Shown: piece by piece, positions 61,870-64,000 of the stretch
Layout of the letters: every line of letters begins with the position of its first letter
Position numbering within the stretch: position 1 is the first letter of the stretch
From: Zingiber officinale
Taxonomy: Eukaryota > Streptophyta > Magnoliopsida > Zingiberales > Zingiberaceae
NCBI RefSeq assembly: GCF_018446385.1
Contig: NC_055986.1
Location: forward strand, 25,158,302-25,222,301
Reading direction: 5' to 3'
Length of the DNA: 64,000 nt
Program-made: the position numbers and the translations under genes
The notes under the pieces: model-generated
The model's database searches: none
The model's input: only the letters and a program-made list of their open reading frames with translations
Told to the model about the DNA's origin: nothing

Positions 61870-62556
61870 GCCTCCGGATAATAGTGCAGCGATAGGACAT
61901 CTTCTCAATTTTCTAAATATATATATATATTAATAGTACAGCGGTAGGGTATCTTCTCAATTTTCCAGATATATAAGGATCGAGTCCTAATTTCAACGAA
62001 TTAACGGATAAATTTCTCTTAATAGACGGTTAACCTAAGAACAATCGGCTGATGGATCACCCGCTGCACACACTTCCTGATTTATCTTGATGACTAATGG
62101 TAAACTTTACTAGAGTTGGACCGGTCACCCCTATGATTAGTAAACATAAGCCGGATAACCAGTGTGTTAAATTTGATGGAAAAACTTGGGGTGGGGCGGT
62201 TGTAGGTCGAGAACCCATGAGAGGAAAAACAATCTGCCGCCATGAGCGAACTACCCATTTTAGCATTGGAATAGCTTTATAGGGATATCAAATACTACAA
62301 CGACCGACTGTCAATGCATTACTGCGGTATTCCGAGATTTACCGGTGGTGATGGGCAAGAAACTTCCATGGGGGCTGAACCGAACACGTCTAGGATTAAT
62401 CGAGTCGTAAGAATTGAAAACATGGGTTTTATACACACACACGAATAATATCCTGCCCAACCTCCCATCCGAGGCGCCCAGACCACTCAGTCATGAACGA
62501 ACAGGATAACATATGATCCGGCTATGGGAAGGGGCTCTCCGCCCGAGGAGGGTCAG
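61141..62556. other. noncoding spacer with TA repeats and tRNA-like segment
   Basis: A (TA)n run lies at about 61847-61869. A partial duplication (61880-61915 and 61932-61970; CATCTTCTCAATTTTC-type) contains tRNA-like boxes (AGTACAGCGGTAGGGT, GGATCGAGTCC) that may mark a SINE. No protein gene was seen. Confidence 0.4.
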
Positions 62557-63358
62557 TGACACATGGAAGGTCAAAAGGTCAATGCGGTCAACGCCAGAGG
62601 AGCTCGGCCGAACGGGCCATTCACTTCCCCGATCAGACAGAGGGAGTACCTGGCACGGCACTACTACAGCTCAGATTAATCCCGAGCTTCCGACGCTCAA
62701 GGGCTCATGCATGTAGGGAGGATATTTGTCGAGCGGGCGTGTCCCCGGCCGTGCAGCTGGGGCATACGGGCGACCCGGTGTGCATTAGGGTCGAGCGGAC
62801 ATCACGCTCGGCCCGGCCAGGATGCCAGCTAGGATAGCAAACTGCTCCCCCGCTCGGCCCGGAAAGGGTCAAGGGGAGCAGTTGGCGATATCTTCTTGGG
62901 GAGCAGCGTCGCCAACAGGCGACAAGGTCGGCAGCAGAGTCAGACAGAGAATCGTACGGTGGAAGCTTCCACTGTCGCGTCAGGGATATGCTCGTACTAT
63001 TAAGGTATGGTGTCAGACACGCTTTTCTGACACACCCATTCCAGGTATGCTTCGAGGGGCGTGTACATCTCGAGGAGTGTGCACGCGCCTCTGGGGAGCC
63101 CTATATAAGGACCCCCGGCTTCGACAGAGGTATGCTTACATCTCTACTATAGCTAAAGTTCTCGCTTCTGCTCTACTTCTTTCTTTCTTTCTGTCGGAGA
63201 TTTGACTTAAGCTTCGGAGGGTCATCGCCGGGGAACCCCTCCTCGGCTCGGCACTGTGCTTGCAGGTCCACAGCGGCAAGGGATCTATGTCTTTGGAGTC
63301 TTCAACCCATCAACAGGAGCGCCACGTCCCCAGTGTCCATCGAGTCAGCACTCGGACA
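62557..63358 (+). repeat. 5' LTR of a second Tat-type element (802 bp)
   Basis: It runs TGACACATGG to CACTCGGACA, with TATA box CTATATAAGG at about 63102 and the primer tract TTGGCATCGTCTGTGGGAAC at 63367-63386. It is related to 16228-17047. Confidence 0.75.
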
Positions 63359-63409
63359 GAATCAAATTGGCATCGTCTGTGGGAACGCACTTGAATCCGA
63401 GTCAAGAAG

Positions 63410-64000
63410 ATGGAAGAAGCTGGACGCCAACACACTGTGACGCTCTCTCAAGAGGCACTTGACGCGCTCGTGCAGGCGCGAGCAGCCAAGATGATAGAGC
63501 AGCAACAGAAGGCGCTAGCCGAACGGCTGGCGCAACAAGCAACTTCAGCATCTGGAGGTCGAGCGGCGCACGAAGACCGGCCGGACCAGCTCTCCATATG
63601 GGGTCAAAACAAAGGTCCGACCGGCACACAAGCAGAGGCGCCGCCCGCCCCGATCTCATTCCATCGGGCCTTGTTCCAGACGCCCTCTGAGATCGCGCAA
63701 GTGAATCGAGACCGATCTTCCTCAGACGAAGCTCCCGCTCGGGATGCAGGAAAGGGCAAAGCGCCCCGAGTTGACGCATGACCCAAGCGGATCAACTGCC
63801 AATTCTCCGAAGTAATTCTGCAGGATCCTTTGCTAAGGCACTACGCACCCATGGCAATCGGCGAGTACAACGGGTCGACTGACTCAGGCGACCACCTCAG
63901 CAAGTTTGACAATGCGGCAACCCTTCATCAGTACACGGATGGAGTTAAGTGCCGAGTCTTCCTCACCACTTTATCCGGCTCGGCGCAACGTTGGTTTCGA
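63410..64000 (+). pseudogene. gag of second Tat-type element, runs off window
   Basis: The start at 63410 (MEEAGRQHTVTLSQEALDAL) is open for 123 codons to a single TGA at 63779-63781. The same frame continues without a stop to 64000 through IGEYNGSTDSGDHLSKFDNA and GVKCRVFLTTLSGSAQRWF, the start of the retrotransposon gag domain. This is the least decayed of the Tat copies here. One in-frame TGA is a simple mutation or, less likely, read through. Confidence 0.8.

Overview
This window is plant nuclear DNA. It is dominated by nested retrotransposons and holds one intact intron-containing host gene. Several facts say angiosperm: tRNA-iMet primed Ty1/copia elements, Athila-, Tat- and chromovirus-type Ty3/gypsy elements, a CACTA transposon, and fragments of a NADPH-cytochrome P450 reductase gene and a lectin receptor kinase gene. 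The gene styles and the GC-rich reductase first exon suggest a monocot, possibly Zingiberales, but that is a weak inference.

Layout. 1-20451 is a nest of retroelements: degenerate copia A (+) with its 3' LTR at 4494-6883 sits in copia B (-, 6884-13495). Copia B sits in an LTR fragment (13496-14212), which sits in a Tat-type LTR. Next come a Tat accessory ORF and a Tat element whose two LTRs face each other (16228-17047 and 19640-20451); its gag is split by a solo LTR. 20452-26235 is host-like DNA: two SINE-like copies flanked by three copies of one 16-bp repeat, then an intact seven-exon WAT1-related (EamA/nodulin MtN21) transporter gene at 22953-25739.

26236-47420 is an Athila-type gypsy element that received many insertions. 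A gag-only, pol-less LTR retrotransposon (26374-39792, minus strand, 5-bp duplication ATTGG) sits in its LTR. One LTR of that element holds a CACTA transposon (26742-31176, 3-bp duplication AGA). The transposon carries exons of a P450 reductase gene and of a C48/Ulp1-type peptidase. A solo copia LTR (44640-47320, TGTGG) splits the Athila gag. 47475-59433 holds a chromovirus pol fragment, long LTR-like DNA with a complete TRIM (50537-51271, TGACC), a 2.8-kb A/T-only-like array, and a second gag-only element with an intact 347-codon gag. 59434-64000 is low-density DNA with a truncated lectin-kinase exon and the 5' end of another Tat element running off the window.

The most unusual signal is structural. 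LTRs of several families carry tandem arrays of short hairpins. The stem sequence changes from unit to unit but stays self-complementary, and the linker (GACTTTCC or ACTTCGTG) stays constant. The element bodies also carry ATCGAT- and GGCGCC-centred palindromes. I do not recognise this as a described feature. It is the best candidate here for something new.
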